Below, piece by piece: positions 16,201 through 25,726 of a stretch of 64,000 nucleotides of DNA. The position numbers were made by a program, and so were the translations under genes. Each line of letters begins with the position of its first letter. Position 1 is the stretch's first letter. A model generated the notes under the pieces. It saw only the letters and a program-made list of their open reading frames with translations. It had not been told where the DNA came from and made no database searches. This DNA is from Thermoanaerobaculia bacterium (GTDB taxonomy: Bacteria; Acidobacteriota; Thermoanaerobaculia; Multivoradales; JAHEKO01): the NCBI GenBank assembly GCA_947259925.1, contig CAMYOG010000004.1, positions 1-64,000 on the forward strand, written 5' to 3'.

Positions 16201-19200
16201 CTAGAAACTTATGCGGGCGCCCAGCTTGGCACGCCAGCGTGAGTTGATGTTGTGGGTCTCGAAGATCGGATTGTTCTCCGGATCTGTTATCTCCCTATCG
16301 AGGGAGTAGATCGGCCGGCCGTCGTCGGTCGTACCGATGAAGTCGATCACGCCAATCGTATTGAAGTTGGCGTACTCGAGCAGACCCGAGTCGTCGTCGA
16401 GGAGGTTCGCCAGGTTGAACAGATCGAACGACAGCTGCAGGTTCGCCCTCTTGATCGGGATGTCCTGGGAGATCCGCAGATCGAACGAGTGGATCCATGG
16501 CGCGTTGCTGCAGTTGCGCGGCGCGATGCCACCCCGACTCCCGTTGAGGCACTCGTCCCCCGAGATGAAGGCGTTGAGCTGCTCCCAGGTGCCGTTGGTG
16601 ATGACCACGTCATCCGGCCCGCTCGGAACATAGAGCAGGTCGTTCGAGAAGTAGTTGTCGTTGTTGAGCTGGCTCACCTGGAAGCTGTAGATGTGCGAGA
16701 ACGGCCGGCCGGCCTGCGCGTTGTAGAACGCCGAGACCGTGGTCGGATACCGGGTGTCGGCATTGAAGGAGTAGCCGATCGCCGCGTTGATGCGATGCTC
16801 GACCTCGAAGTCCGACGGGCTCTCGCCGACGTTGTTCGGATCGACCGCCTCGGTGAACTGGAAGTTCGAGACCGCGCGGCTCGAGGTACCGTCGTTGACC
16901 GTGTTCGCCTCGCCGAAGGCGTAGGAGACGAAGCCCCAGACGCCCCGACCAGGACGGCGCTCGAGCTTGATCGACGCGTTGGTGGCGTCGCCCTTGCTCG
17001 TGTTGGTGATGAAGTAGGCGCCGCTGACGTTCGGGTCGACCCGGGTGAAGAGCGGTCGGCCGTCGAACGGCTGGACCTCGCCCGTCCGCGTCAAGTTGAC
17101 GTCCTTGTAGTCGATCTCTTCCTGGCTCTCGGCGATGATGCCCTCGACGGTCAGGAAGAGGTCCCACCAGGGGAGCTCGCGATCATAGGCGAGATTGACC
17201 CGCGCGATGGTCGGGAACTTGAAGCTCGGATCGATCAGGTTGAACTCACCGCCAGAGCCGGGGAAGCCGGTCGGCTGGTTGTCCGGATCGGGGTTGAACG
17301 GCACGCCGACGAACGTCCGGATGAAGGTCTGCTCGATGCCGGTGCGGGCGTAGTTGTTCGAGATCCAGACATACGGTGTGCGGCCGGCGAAGAGGCCGGC
17401 GCCACCGCGCAGCTGCTGCTTGCCATCGCTCTTGATGTCCCAGTTGAACCCGAAGCGGGGCGACCAGAGCTGCTCGCCGTCGGGAAGCTCGTCCGTGCGC
17501 AGACCGTAGGTCTCTTCGGTGAACGTATTGCGGCTCGGGTCGTCGGGGAAGAACGGGATGTCCAGGCGCAGGCCGTAGGTGAACGTCAGGTTGGGCTTGG
17601 CCGACCACTGATCACCGAAATAGAAGCCGAGCTGGTTGACGTCGAACTCCTGGGCGTCCGGCTGACCCGGATTGACGAACGCGTACTCGAACTCACGCGA
17701 GTTGCCGAAGTTCAGGAAGTCCTGCAGGGTCCGGAACTCGTACGAGCCGAACGCGTTCTGGATGAACAGGTTGGTGAACGAGAAGAGCTCGTTGTGGGTA
17801 CCGAAGGTGAAGGTGTGGTCGCCCTTGATCCAGGTGAAATCGTTGGTGATCTCGAGAATGTCCTGATCGAGAGCGTTGCGGGTCGAGAACGGCTCGGTGC
17901 CGAACTCCCACTCGCCCAGATCCTCGCCGGTGTCGAAATCGATCACGTTCTCGATCTCGACCCAGGGGAACCTCACACCGCCCAGGCCACCGCGTCGGTC
18001 CTTGACCGACTGGAAGGTCAGCCGCGCCTCGTTGAACTTGGTCGAGCTGATCACCGAGTTGAGCTGCAGAACCGTCGAGTTGGTCTCGCTCTGGAAGTCG
18101 TAGGTCTCGGTCTCCCACTCGTAGCTGAACGAGCCCGGACGGTTGACGTCGTTGGCCGCGTCGATGTAGTTGTGCCGCGCCGTCAGGGTGTTGCTGTCGT
18201 TCAGATTGAAGTCGAAGCGCAGGAAGAACTTGTCCGACGGGGTCTCGCGGGTCTGCTCCCCGAGCGGGCCGGGGTCGAAGCCGTACGCGCTCTGTACGAA
18301 CTGGCGCAGAACCGCGGCCTCGTCGGTCCCGTCGCAATTGGCCCAGCACTGACCGCTGGTGCCGTCGAGCGACCAGCCGGTCGGCACCGAGCGCTCGGAG
18401 ATGTCCAGATTGGCGAAGAAGAACGCCTTGTCTCTGGAGATCGGGCCGCCGAGGCTGGCTCCGTAGTTGTCCTCTTCGAACGGCCCGAACTTGCCCAGGA
18501 AATCAGGCCCGTCACCTACCCAGCTGTCGTCGCGGGAGAAGTAGTAGGCAGTGCCCTTCCAGTCGTTGGTGCCGCTCCGGGTGATGGCATTGACGCCGCC
18601 ACCGGTGAAGCCGCCCTGACGGACGTCGAAGGGCGCCAGAACGAGCTGGACTTCCTGGATCGCGTCGAGACTGATCGGCGTGGTGTCCGCCTGACCGCCC
18701 GGTGTGCCCTGGTCGGCCAGCCCGAAGAGGTCATTGTTCACCGCACCGTCGATCTGGATGTTGTTGTAGCGACTGCTGCGGCCGGCCACCGAGATCGCCT
18801 CGGGATCTTCGTTCTCACTGTTGACGACGAAGAACGGGTTGCTGCGGGCGAAGTCCTCGAGCCCGCGGCCGATCGTCGGCAGGCTCTCGATCTCGACCGT
18901 GCCGACGCTCGAGCCGGCGCCGGTACGCGCCGGGTTGATCAGCGCGCTGGTCGTGCCGATCACGGTCACGACATCGGTAACGCCGGTCAGCTGCAGGCCG
19001 AAGTTGACGAAGCTGGTCTCACCCAGGGAGACGTAGATGTTCTCCGCCACACCCGGCTCGAAGCCGTCCATGTCCACGCTGATCGTGTATGGACCGCCGG
19101 CGCGGACGCCGCTGATCTTGTAGCGGCCGTCGGCCTGCGTGGTTACCGAGTAGCTGGTGCCCGTCGGCTGGTAGACAGCCTCGACCTGGGCCCCCGGCAA

Positions 19201-19326
19201 CGAAGTGTCGCCGGATTCGTCGGTGACCAGACCGCCGATGCTGCCGGTCGTCACCTGCCCCTCGACCGCGACCGCACCGAGCAGTACGAAGAGCGCGATC
19301 AAGACTGAGTAACTGGCTCGTCTCAT
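16201..19326 (-). CDS. TonB-dependent outer-membrane receptor, Oar-like
   Basis: A 1041-residue outer-membrane protein of the Oar/CarboxypepD_reg type common in Acidobacteriota. Signal peptide (VLIALFVLLGAVAVEGQ), then a carboxypeptidase regulatory-like Ig fold at ~25-105 (GSIGGLVTDESG ... LPGAQVEAV ... DGRYKISGVRAG). Next come a plug domain with SVAGRSSRYNNIQIDGAVNND and DVRQGGFTGGGVNAITRSGTN, and a long beta barrel ending in an aromatic residue (GARISF). It probably takes up large substrates with TonB energy. The ATG at 19326 is preferred over 19332, because AGGAG sits 6 bases before it but directly abuts the first ATG. No SusD-like partner is next to it. Confidence 0.9.
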   Translation of the reverse strand: MRRASYSVLIALFVLLGAVAVEGQVTTGSIGGLVTDESGDTSLPGAQVEAVYQPTGTSYSVTTQADGRYKISGVRAGGPYTISVDMDGFEPGVAENIYVSLGETSFVNFGLQLTGVTDVVTVIGTTSALINPARTGAGSSVGTVEIESLPTIGRGLEDFARSNPFFVVNSENEDPEAISVAGRSSRYNNIQIDGAVNNDLFGLADQGTPGGQADTTPISLDAIQEVQLVLAPFDVRQGGFTGGGVNAITRSGTNDWKGTAYYFSRDDSWVGDGPDFLGKFGPFEEDNYGASLGGPISRDKAFFFANLDISERSVPTGWSLDGTSGQCWANCDGTDEAAVLRQFVQSAYGFDPGPLGEQTRETPSDKFFLRFDFNLNDSNTLTARHNYIDAANDVNRPGSFSYEWETETYDFQSETNSTVLQLNSVISSTKFNEARLTFQSVKDRRGGLGGVRFPWVEIENVIDFDTGEDLGEWEFGTEPFSTRNALDQDILEITNDFTWIKGDHTFTFGTHNELFSFTNLFIQNAFGSYEFRTLQDFLNFGNSREFEYAFVNPGQPDAQEFDVNQLGFYFGDQWSAKPNLTFTYGLRLDIPFFPDDPSRNTFTEETYGLRTDELPDGEQLWSPRFGFNWDIKSDGKQQLRGGAGLFAGRTPYVWISNNYARTGIEQTFIRTFVGVPFNPDPDNQPTGFPGSGGEFNLIDPSFKFPTIARVNLAYDRELPWWDLFLTVEGIIAESQEEIDYKDVNLTRTGEVQPFDGRPLFTRVDPNVSGAYFITNTSKGDATNASIKLERRPGRGVWGFVSYAFGEANTVNDGTSSRAVSNFQFTEAVDPNNVGESPSDFEVEHRINAAIGYSFNADTRYPTTVSAFYNAQAGRPFSHIYSFQVSQLNNDNYFSNDLLYVPSGPDDVVITNGTWEQLNAFISGDECLNGSRGGIAPRNCSNAPWIHSFDLRISQDIPIKRANLQLSFDLFNLANLLDDDSGLLEYANFNTIGVIDFIGTTDDGRPIYSLDREITDPENNPIFETHNINSRWRAKLGARISF

Positions 19327-19687
19327 CTTCATCTCCTATGGATTGGGACGTGTCCCTCTTCAATACAAATCGCTTGCTGAGAGCCTTGCGAAAAGCGACG
19401 CTCGAGTGGACGAGGAGAGCGAAGCGCGCGCACGGAGACGGTTCTCCCGAGTCGACCGTCTGCCGACAGGTCGACCGCGTGAAGCAACACCGCTGGCTTG
19501 TCTCGACGAGCCCGAACCTGTCACAGCGCCCAGGGCCGGCTCGAAGCCGTTAGCTGGGTGATTCAACTGGCTGCGTCTTCCCTTTCCCGCGAAAAACCAT
19601 ACTCGAAGGAAAGGGGCGGCGCAACCACCCGAGCGGTGGTTTCTCGATCCAATATCTTGGAGAGAGAACCGGCGGGCGGCTCGCCGC
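19327..19687. other. Intergenic region upstream of the TonB receptor gene
   Basis: A 361-base stretch without a credible gene. It must carry the receptor promoter (toward lower coordinates) and the 3' flank of the M16 gene. I see one small hairpin, AACCACC/GGTGGTT at about 19622-19640 with a 5-base loop, with no U run on either strand, so it is not a convincing terminator. Short frames here lack ribosome sites and resemble nothing. Confidence 0.5.
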
Positions 19688-21814
19688 TCAGGCCGCCGGA
19701 CGCTCGAACAGCGAGGCGTCGATCTCGGGATTGATCTCGGCGCTCTGCCGGGTCAGGCTCGCGAACTCGACGCCGTCGATCCTGGTCGTCTGGCGGTGGG
19801 GCACCAGGTAGCCGTCGACCTCGCGGTAGTCCGAGAAGACGACCTCGAAGTTGCCGGGCGCTCCGGTGAACGGATGCGTGCTCTGGTAGGTCTGCTTGCG
19901 CACCATCCCCTCGCCGTCCACGCACAGCCGCGAGACCGCCTCGCCCAGCGTCACCTGGACCCAGCCACAGGCGGTCCCGTCGACCTCTCCCGAGCCAGCG
20001 GCGACCGCTTCGAGATCCGGAGCGTCACGATAGCGCGCCAGATAGAGGAGGTTCCGCCCCAGATCGGAGATCTGCCGCTGCACCTGGTCCGGGGGCATCT
20101 CGCGGCTCTGAGGTCCCATCATCTGGAACCCCTGGCCCTCGCTCACCACCATCACCTGCTCACCCATCGGCATCTGCAGCGTGACGCGGATCCGGTCTGG
20201 GAAGACGAGCACGAAGTCCTGCCGGATCGCCATGCTCTGACCCTGCATGCTCACGACTACCTCATCGACCGTGCGGAATGCCTCCAGCGCCTGCGGCGTC
20301 TCACCGCCGATCGCCGACGTCATGCGGGCGAGGATCTCCGCTCCGGCCGCCCGGGTCTCGTCGGTCAACTCGATCGCCGCTTCGCGCACCGGCGGCGGCG
20401 GAATCGCGATGTCCAGCTCGGTCACCTTGCCGAAGCTCGACAGCGGCCGGTCGAAGTCCTCGGCCTTGCCGACCACCAGGAGCTTCGCCTTGTCCGGGTG
20501 CAGGTAGGTCTCGGCGACCCGTTGCACGTCGGCGCCGGTCACCTGCTCGATGTTGCTGCGGTACTTCTCCAGGAAGTCGTCGGGCAGGCCGTAGTAGGAG
20601 AAGAGCATCTGCTGGCCGAGGACCTGGGCCTTCGACGCGTAATTGAAGACGAACGAGTTGAGGATCGAGTCCTTCGCCAGCTGCAGTTCCTTCTCGGTCG
20701 CCGGCTCGGTAATCATGCCGCGCACCTCCTTGAACAGCGCATCGACCGCCTCGCCCATGCTTTCGGACTTGGTCTGCATGCTGAACGTGGTCGCGCCCGG
20801 GTGCAGGAAGCCCGCGCCGACCCGGCCCCGGACGCCGTACGCCAGTCCCTTCTCGGAGCGGATGCGCGAGAAGAGCCGTGCCGAGAAGCCGCCGCCCAGG
20901 ACCTCGTTCATCACCACCACCGGGAAGTAGTCCGGGTTGTGATAGGTGATCCCGAGGTGACCGATGCGAATGTTCGCCTGGGTAACGTCAGACTTCTCGA
21001 TGAAGTAGACGCCGGGCTCCTCCTCGCTCGGGACCTGGATCTCGCCGCCTCCGAACGACGGACCCGCCGGCCAGCTACCGAACGCTTCGGCCAGCTTGCG
21101 CTTCATCTCGGCGGAATCGAAATCACCGACGACGCCGACATAGATGTTGTTCGGATGGTAGTACTTCGCGTGCCAGGCGATCAGATCTTCGCGGGTGATG
21201 GCGTCGATGGTCGCGTACTCCTCCATCCGCGAAAGCTGTGAGTCCTCTCCGTAGACCAGCCGCGAGAACTCGCGCGAGGTGAGTGAGTTGACGTCGTCGT
21301 TGCGCCGGGCGATGGCGCTATTGGCCTGCACCTTGGCGAGCTCCAGCTTGTCCTCGGAGAACTCGGGGTAGCGCAGCACCTCGACGAACACCGGCAGGAT
21401 CTCGTCGACGTCCTCGGCCAGGGTGTCCATCATGGCGAAGCCCACCGTGTTGCCGATGCTGGTCTCGACCGACGCGGCCCGCGACTCGAGGAACTCGTCC
21501 AGCTCGTCGCCACTCATCGACCGGGTGCCGCCAGTCCGTTGCACCTCACCCATGATCCCGGCCAGGCCGGTCTTTGCGGCCGGCTCGTAGAGCGACCCGG
21601 TACGGATCCGAGCGGTGATCTGCACCAACGGCAGCTCGTGGTCCTCGATCAGGAAGATCTTGAGGCCGTTGTCGAGCTCGTACACCGCCGGGGAGGGGAT
21701 CTCGAATTCGGCCAGCGGTGGGAACTCGATGTCGCTGTGGTCGTCGACCTGGGCGGCCGCCGGCAGCGCCGCCAGGGTGATGATCAGGGCCAGTAAAGAG
21801 CAGAGGCGCATCAT
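19688..21814 (-). CDS. M16 peptidase-like protein, non-catalytic subunit
   Basis: A 708-residue exported protein (signal peptide ending at LPAAAQ) with two M16 (insulinase/processing-peptidase) domains in residues ~35-460 and an additional C-terminal region of ~230 residues. The zinc motif HxxEH is absent: the corresponding place reads TGLAGIMGEVQRTGG. The domain keeps other M16 marks such as HPNNIYVGVVGDFD and GFSARLFSRIRSEKGLAYGV. Bacterial M16B enzymes often work as a catalytic plus a non-catalytic subunit from adjacent genes. Here the catalytic partner is immediately upstream with a 4-base overlap (21811-21814). The C-terminal domain resembles outer-membrane lipoprotein-sorting-type beta folds, but weakly. 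Confidence 0.85.
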   Translation of the reverse strand: MMRLCSLLALIITLAALPAAAQVDDHSDIEFPPLAEFEIPSPAVYELDNGLKIFLIEDHELPLVQITARIRTGSLYEPAAKTGLAGIMGEVQRTGGTRSMSGDELDEFLESRAASVETSIGNTVGFAMMDTLAEDVDEILPVFVEVLRYPEFSEDKLELAKVQANSAIARRNDDVNSLTSREFSRLVYGEDSQLSRMEEYATIDAITREDLIAWHAKYYHPNNIYVGVVGDFDSAEMKRKLAEAFGSWPAGPSFGGGEIQVPSEEEPGVYFIEKSDVTQANIRIGHLGITYHNPDYFPVVVMNEVLGGGFSARLFSRIRSEKGLAYGVRGRVGAGFLHPGATTFSMQTKSESMGEAVDALFKEVRGMITEPATEKELQLAKDSILNSFVFNYASKAQVLGQQMLFSYYGLPDDFLEKYRSNIEQVTGADVQRVAETYLHPDKAKLLVVGKAEDFDRPLSSFGKVTELDIAIPPPPVREAAIELTDETRAAGAEILARMTSAIGGETPQALEAFRTVDEVVVSMQGQSMAIRQDFVLVFPDRIRVTLQMPMGEQVMVVSEGQGFQMMGPQSREMPPDQVQRQISDLGRNLLYLARYRDAPDLEAVAAGSGEVDGTACGWVQVTLGEAVSRLCVDGEGMVRKQTYQSTHPFTGAPGNFEVVFSDYREVDGYLVPHRQTTRIDGVEFASLTRQSAEINPEIDASLFERPAA

Positions 21815-23322
21815 CCTTCGTCTCCTTGCTCGGTGTAGAGCGTCGCCACCGTGCGATTGGTCTCCTTGAAGGTGGCGCGCGCCACCCGCTGTAGATCCTC
21901 GGGGGTCAGGGCCTCGATCCGGTCGACCTGATGGAAGAGCTCGCGCCAGTCGCCGAACAACGCCTGGAAGGTCGCCAATTGGCGGGCGATGCCGGTATTG
22001 CTGCGCAGGCCGCGAATCAGGTTCGCCTTGACCCGGGTCTTGACCCGCTCCAGCTCCTCCTCCGAAACCAGCTCGCTCTTGAGCTTGTCGATCTCCTCGC
22101 GGAGCGCCACCTGGATCTCGTCGTTGGTGTGGCCCGGGGTCGGCATGGCGAAGAAGATCATCAGATTGGGGTATTTGTTGCCGGGGAAGCCGTTGAAGGC
22201 GAACGCCTGGGCGGCGATCTTCTTGTCCCGGACCAGGCTGCGGTAGAGCCGCGAGGTGCGACCGGTCGACAGGATGTCGGCGAGCGCGTCGTAGACGACG
22301 TCGTCGGGATGGGTCACCGCCGGACGGTGGTAGCCCTCGGCGTAGAGAGGCTGGGCCGGGTCCGGGATCCGGACGATCCGCTCGCCGATCTGCTCGGGCT
22401 CGACGGTCCGCAGCGGCGGCGTCGGCTCGCCCGGCTCGAGGCGGCTGAAGTATTGATCGATGGTCGGGATGATCTCGTCCGCATCGATCGCGCCGACGAT
22501 CGAGATGATCATGTTGCTCGGGTTGTAGTAGGCGTCGTAGAACTCGAGCGCATCCTCGCGCGTGAACGATTGCAGATCGCTCATGTGGCCGATGCCGATG
22601 CTCTGGTAGGGATGGGCGATGTACGCCGTGGAGACGAACTGCTCGATCAGCCGACCGATCGGCTGGCTGTCCACTCGCAGCCGGCGCTCCTCCATGACCA
22701 CGTCGCGCTCGGTGTAGAACTCGCGCAACACCGGGTCGAGAAAACGCTCCGACTCCAGATACGCCCAGAGCTCGACGCGGTTGGCTGGGAAGTTGATGTA
22801 GTAGTCGGTCCGATCCGACGCGGTGCTGGCGTTGAGGCCGACGCCGCCGCTCCGATCGATGATCTCGCCGAACTCGTTGGCCTTGACCAGCTCACGCGCT
22901 TCGTCCTGGGTCTCCTTGAAGGCCTGCTCGAGCTCCGCCAGTCGCTCGGGGTCGGAGCCGGTCGGCCGGCGGCGCTCGGCGTCGTAGGCGTGGTACGCCG
23001 CGTCCACCCTGGCCAGCGCCTCGGCCTCGGCCTCGTAGTCCTCGGTGCCGATCTTGGTCGTCCCCTTGAACGCCATGTGCTCGAACATGTGCGCCAGCCC
23101 GGTGATGCCGGGCACCTCCTGAGCCGACCCGACGTCGACATGGGTGTAGAACGAGACCACCGGCGCGCCGGGGCGTTCGTAGATCAGGAAGGTCAGCCCG
23201 TTTTCGAGACGGTGCTCGGTCACTCGCTCCTCGACCGAAGCCAGGTCCTGCGCCCCGACCGGCACCACCATCAGGGCCAGGAGGAGTGCACCGATGGCAC
23301 CACGTCGTCCTAGTCGTTTCAT
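21811..23322 (-). CDS. M16 zinc peptidase, catalytic subunit
   Basis: A 503-residue periplasmic metallopeptidase. Signal peptide (IGALLLALMVVPVGAQ), zinc/catalytic motif HMFEH (His78, Glu81, His82) in GLAHMFEHMAFKGT, and the distal Glu expected in the helix after it. The second M16 domain has PAQPLYAEGYHRPAV and a STGRTSRLYRSLVRDKKIA segment. The true start is ATG 23322: it begins the signal peptide and has AGAGAGGTGAAG upstream, whereas the frame back to 23496 is non-coding in character. It probably degrades peptides in the periplasm together with the downstream non-catalytic partner. Confidence 0.92.
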   Translation of the reverse strand: MKRLGRRGAIGALLLALMVVPVGAQDLASVEERVTEHRLENGLTFLIYERPGAPVVSFYTHVDVGSAQEVPGITGLAHMFEHMAFKGTTKIGTEDYEAEAEALARVDAAYHAYDAERRRPTGSDPERLAELEQAFKETQDEARELVKANEFGEIIDRSGGVGLNASTASDRTDYYINFPANRVELWAYLESERFLDPVLREFYTERDVVMEERRLRVDSQPIGRLIEQFVSTAYIAHPYQSIGIGHMSDLQSFTREDALEFYDAYYNPSNMIISIVGAIDADEIIPTIDQYFSRLEPGEPTPPLRTVEPEQIGERIVRIPDPAQPLYAEGYHRPAVTHPDDVVYDALADILSTGRTSRLYRSLVRDKKIAAQAFAFNGFPGNKYPNLMIFFAMPTPGHTNDEIQVALREEIDKLKSELVSEEELERVKTRVKANLIRGLRSNTGIARQLATFQALFGDWRELFHQVDRIEALTPEDLQRVARATFKETNRTVATLYTEQGDEG

Positions 23323-23527
23323 CTTCACCTCTCTGGGAGTCCGCTCGACGGCCATTCCGACCCGCCGCCGGGTGTCATCTGTCCGAATCGGCCCGAGCGA
23401 TCTCGAAGCCACCTCAGGTACGAGGCCTCGAGAGCCCGAGTATCGATCCTGTACGCCCGCTCTAATGCAAAACCTCTGCCCGCAGCGCTGGCTCACCCGG
23501 TCGGTAGGAGACCGGGGAGCGGCCGGA

Positions 23528-24046
23528 TCATTCGGCCGATCGGGCGATTCCGACCGTACTCATCTCCCGGAACGTCTCACCGTCCATGATGCCGACCACG
23601 ACTCGCAAGGTGGCGATCCGGCGCTCGGCGGTCCGCGCCTCGCCCTCCAACCGCGCGGCGCGGGAGTCGAGAGCCGTCAGACGGACCTGGTAGAGCAGGG
23701 CCTCGCCGGGCAGCGCGGGTGCCGGAAAGCGGGCGCGCTCGATCTGGATGCCGAGCACCACCTTGGTCGTGTGGTCCTCCAGGTTGTAGCGCACCAGCAG
23801 CGTGCCGGCCTGGGCGCATCCCTCCGCGACCAGGGCTCCGGGCATCACCGGCAGGTCGCGGAAGTGCGCTCGTAGATAGGGCGCGTCTTCGGGGATCCGG
23901 AAGGACGCTTCCACGCTCTCGGGGTCGAGCCGCGAGACCGCGTCCATGAACAGGAACTCCTCGCCGTACGGGAGGATGGAGAGAAGAGCGGTCCGGTCGA
24001 GAGCTCCGGCCGGATCGCGCAGACGATCGATCTCCTCCCTACTCAT
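23528..24046 (-). CDS. FabZ-like 3-hydroxyacyl-ACP dehydratase
   Basis: A 172-residue hotdog-fold protein. The FabZ active-site block reads HFRDLPVMPGALVAEGCAQAG, with catalytic His61 and acidic Glu75. An N-terminal extension of ~20 residues (SREEIDRLRDPAGALDRTALLSILPYGEEFLFMD) precedes the usual LLPHRYPFLLVD-like opening, here SILPYGEEFLFMDAV. It is last of a three-gene set ACP - ketosynthase - dehydratase and overlaps the ketosynthase gene by 8 bases, so it should act on acyl chains held by that ACP. Acting outside a full fab operon, it may make a specialised lipid. Confidence 0.85.
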   Translation of the reverse strand: MSREEIDRLRDPAGALDRTALLSILPYGEEFLFMDAVSRLDPESVEASFRIPEDAPYLRAHFRDLPVMPGALVAEGCAQAGTLLVRYNLEDHTTKVVLGIQIERARFPAPALPGEALLYQVRLTALDSRAARLEGEARTAERRIATLRVVVGIMDGETFREMSTVGIARSAE

Positions 24047-25283
24047 CCGGTTGCCTCAGGACGATCGCGGCGTTGGTGCCACCGAAGCCGAAGTTGTTCG
24101 TCAGCACGGTGGCCGGACGCTCGTGAACGGTCGCGGTCACGACCGGCGCACCGTCGAGCACCGGATCGCACGTCTCGATATTGATCGACGGCGCCAGGAA
24201 GCCCTTGTCCATCATGCCGACGCAGAAGATCAGCTCCAGCGCTCCAGCGGCTCCCAGGCCGTGCCCGGTCATCGACTTGGTCGACGAGAAGCGAGGGAGC
24301 CGTTCGCCGAACACCTCGCCCATCGCCTTGACCTCGATGACGTCGCCCGGGCCGGTAGAGGTCCCATGGGTGTTGACGTAGTCGATCTCGCCGGGTGTGA
24401 TGTCACCGTCGGCGAGCGCCAGCCGCATGCATTCGGCGGCATGGGTGCCCTCCGGCTCCGGTAGGACCATGTCGTAGCCGTCGGAAGTCGCCGCGTAGCC
24501 GACGATCTCGGCCATCACCCTGGCGCCGCGGGCTCGCGCCCGCTCCAGGTTCTCGAGCACGACGATGCCGCCGCCACCCCCCAGCACGAAGCCGTCCCGA
24601 CCCGCGTCGTAGGGTCGCGACGCCGCCGCGGGCCGATCGTTGTAACGCGTCGAAAGGGCCATTCGCAGGTTCTGGAACGATACTGCGATCAGCTCGTGGA
24701 TATCCTCGCCGCCGCCCGCGACGGCGAGATCGAGCACTCCCGCGCGTACCAGCTGGAAGGCGTGGCCGATGTTGTGGGCGGAGGTGGCGCAGGCCGAGCT
24801 GATCGAATAGCTCGGACCGTGGATCTTGAGGAGGCTGGCGACAGCTGCGCTGCAACAGCTGGCCATACTCCGGATGACGCTGAAGGGGTTGCCGCGCGTC
24901 TTGCCGGCGAAGAAGGCGTTGCCCTCGTTGAAGATGGTCTCCACCGACACCGTGCCGCTGCCGACGATGCACCCGGTCTCGGAGCGTTGCAGATCCGCCG
25001 CCTCGAGGCCCGCGGCAGCCACCGCGTCGCGCGCCGCAATCGAGCAGTAGAGAGCGGCATCCGACATGCCCGGGACGATCTTCTTGGGGATCCGTGCCGC
25101 TCCCTTTTTCTCCTCGACGTCCTCGATGGTGCCGCCGATCGTCGACTTGAGACCGAGCTCGACCCACCGCTCCACCGAGCGGACGCCGCTCTCTCCTCGC
25201 GAGATGCGGTCGATAACCGTCTCGTACGAGTGACCGAGGCAGGAGACGAGCCCGACGCCGGTCACCGCTACGCGAGCGCTCAC
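24039..25283 (-). CDS. Beta-ketoacyl-ACP synthase (FabB/FabF type)
   Basis: A 414-residue thiolase-fold condensing enzyme. Catalytic triad Cys165 (SSACATSAH), His306 (NTHGTSTGPGD) and His341 (TKSMTGHGLGAAG), plus Lys336. The Cys-His-His set marks an elongating ketosynthase able to decarboxylate malonyl-ACP. The residue spacing and SSACATSAHNIG wording are closer to FabB. It overlaps the ACP gene by 4 bases and the dehydratase gene by 8, so all three are made together. No ketoreductase or enoyl reductase is in the cluster, so those steps must come from elsewhere in the cell. Confidence 0.92.
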   Translation of the reverse strand: MSARVAVTGVGLVSCLGHSYETVIDRISRGESGVRSVERWVELGLKSTIGGTIEDVEEKKGAARIPKKIVPGMSDAALYCSIAARDAVAAAGLEAADLQRSETGCIVGSGTVSVETIFNEGNAFFAGKTRGNPFSVIRSMASCCSAAVASLLKIHGPSYSISSACATSAHNIGHAFQLVRAGVLDLAVAGGGEDIHELIAVSFQNLRMALSTRYNDRPAAASRPYDAGRDGFVLGGGGGIVVLENLERARARGARVMAEIVGYAATSDGYDMVLPEPEGTHAAECMRLALADGDITPGEIDYVNTHGTSTGPGDVIEVKAMGEVFGERLPRFSSTKSMTGHGLGAAGALELIFCVGMMDKGFLAPSINIETCDPVLDGAPVVTATVHERPATVLTNNFGFGGTNAAIVLRQPDE

Positions 25284-25549
25284 GCGGGTTCCTCGGGCGG
25301 CGCCGCTTCGAGCTTGGTTTCGATCAGATCGTGCAGATCGCCTACGGTCTCGAGCTTCTCGAGCTCTTCGTCCTCTACCGCGATGTCGAAGTTCTCCTCG
25401 AGATCCATGACCAGGGTGATCGCCTGTAAGGAGCCGAGGTCCAGGTCTTCACGCAGCAGAGTCTCGTTGGTCACGTCCTCGGCGGAGATCTCCTCGTCCG
25501 AAGCTTCTACGAGGTGTTTGACGATTGTTTCCCAGGCCGAGTCAGCCAT
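25280..25549 (-). CDS. Acyl carrier protein
   Basis: An 89-residue acidic ACP. The phosphopantetheine attachment serine is Ser40 in LREDLDLGSLQAITLVMDLE; DLGSL replaces the common DSLD/DSL form. Four-helix organisation is visible, and a disordered PPEEPA tail follows. The ATG at 25549 is preferred to the GTG at 25558 because GGAGGA lies about 11 bases before the ATG but only 2 before the GTG. First gene of the ACP-KS-dehydratase operon. A Sfp-type phosphopantetheinyl transferase is encoded at 47093 and might modify it. Confidence 0.9.
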   Translation of the reverse strand: MADSAWETIVKHLVEASDEEISAEDVTNETLLREDLDLGSLQAITLVMDLEENFDIAVEDEELEKLETVGDLHDLIETKLEAAPPEEPA

Positions 25550-25615
25550 GCTCTGCACTTCCTCCGGCCGAGCAATCTATCACCGTGAAAAAGCGGTGGG
25601 AAAAGCGGGAAGAAA

Positions 25616-25689
25616 CGGGGACACAATACTCATTTCCGCGACGACCCGTGTGAGGCTCATACACTGCGGAAATGAGTATTGTGTCCCCG
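25616..25689. repeat. Perfect 24-bp inverted repeat (REP/MITE-like)
   Basis: Arms at 25616-25639 and 25666-25689 are perfectly complementary, with a 26-base spacer. Each arm contains GGGGACACAATACTCATTTC or its complement. Such GGGGACACAAT palindromes are, to my knowledge, characteristic of REP-like elements mobilised by Y1 (RAYT-type) transposases in many environmental genomes. No transposase is nearby. It stands between the ACP gene (minus) and the Atl-like gene (plus), which are divergent, so in RNA it would form a stable hairpin in one leader. Confidence 0.85.
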
Positions 25690-25726
25690 CTGCTCAGAGT
25701 GACTATCGTGTTAGCGGATTGAACCG

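Noticed and set aside
16252-19308. Very long open frame (1018 codons) antisense to the TonB receptor gene
   Set aside because: Product is Arg/Asp/Val-rich with no motif, no ribosome site and mirrors the receptor codons; long antisense frames are normal in GC-rich DNA.
19622-19640. Hairpin downstream of the M16 gene as a terminator
   Set aside because: 7-bp stem without a U run on either strand.
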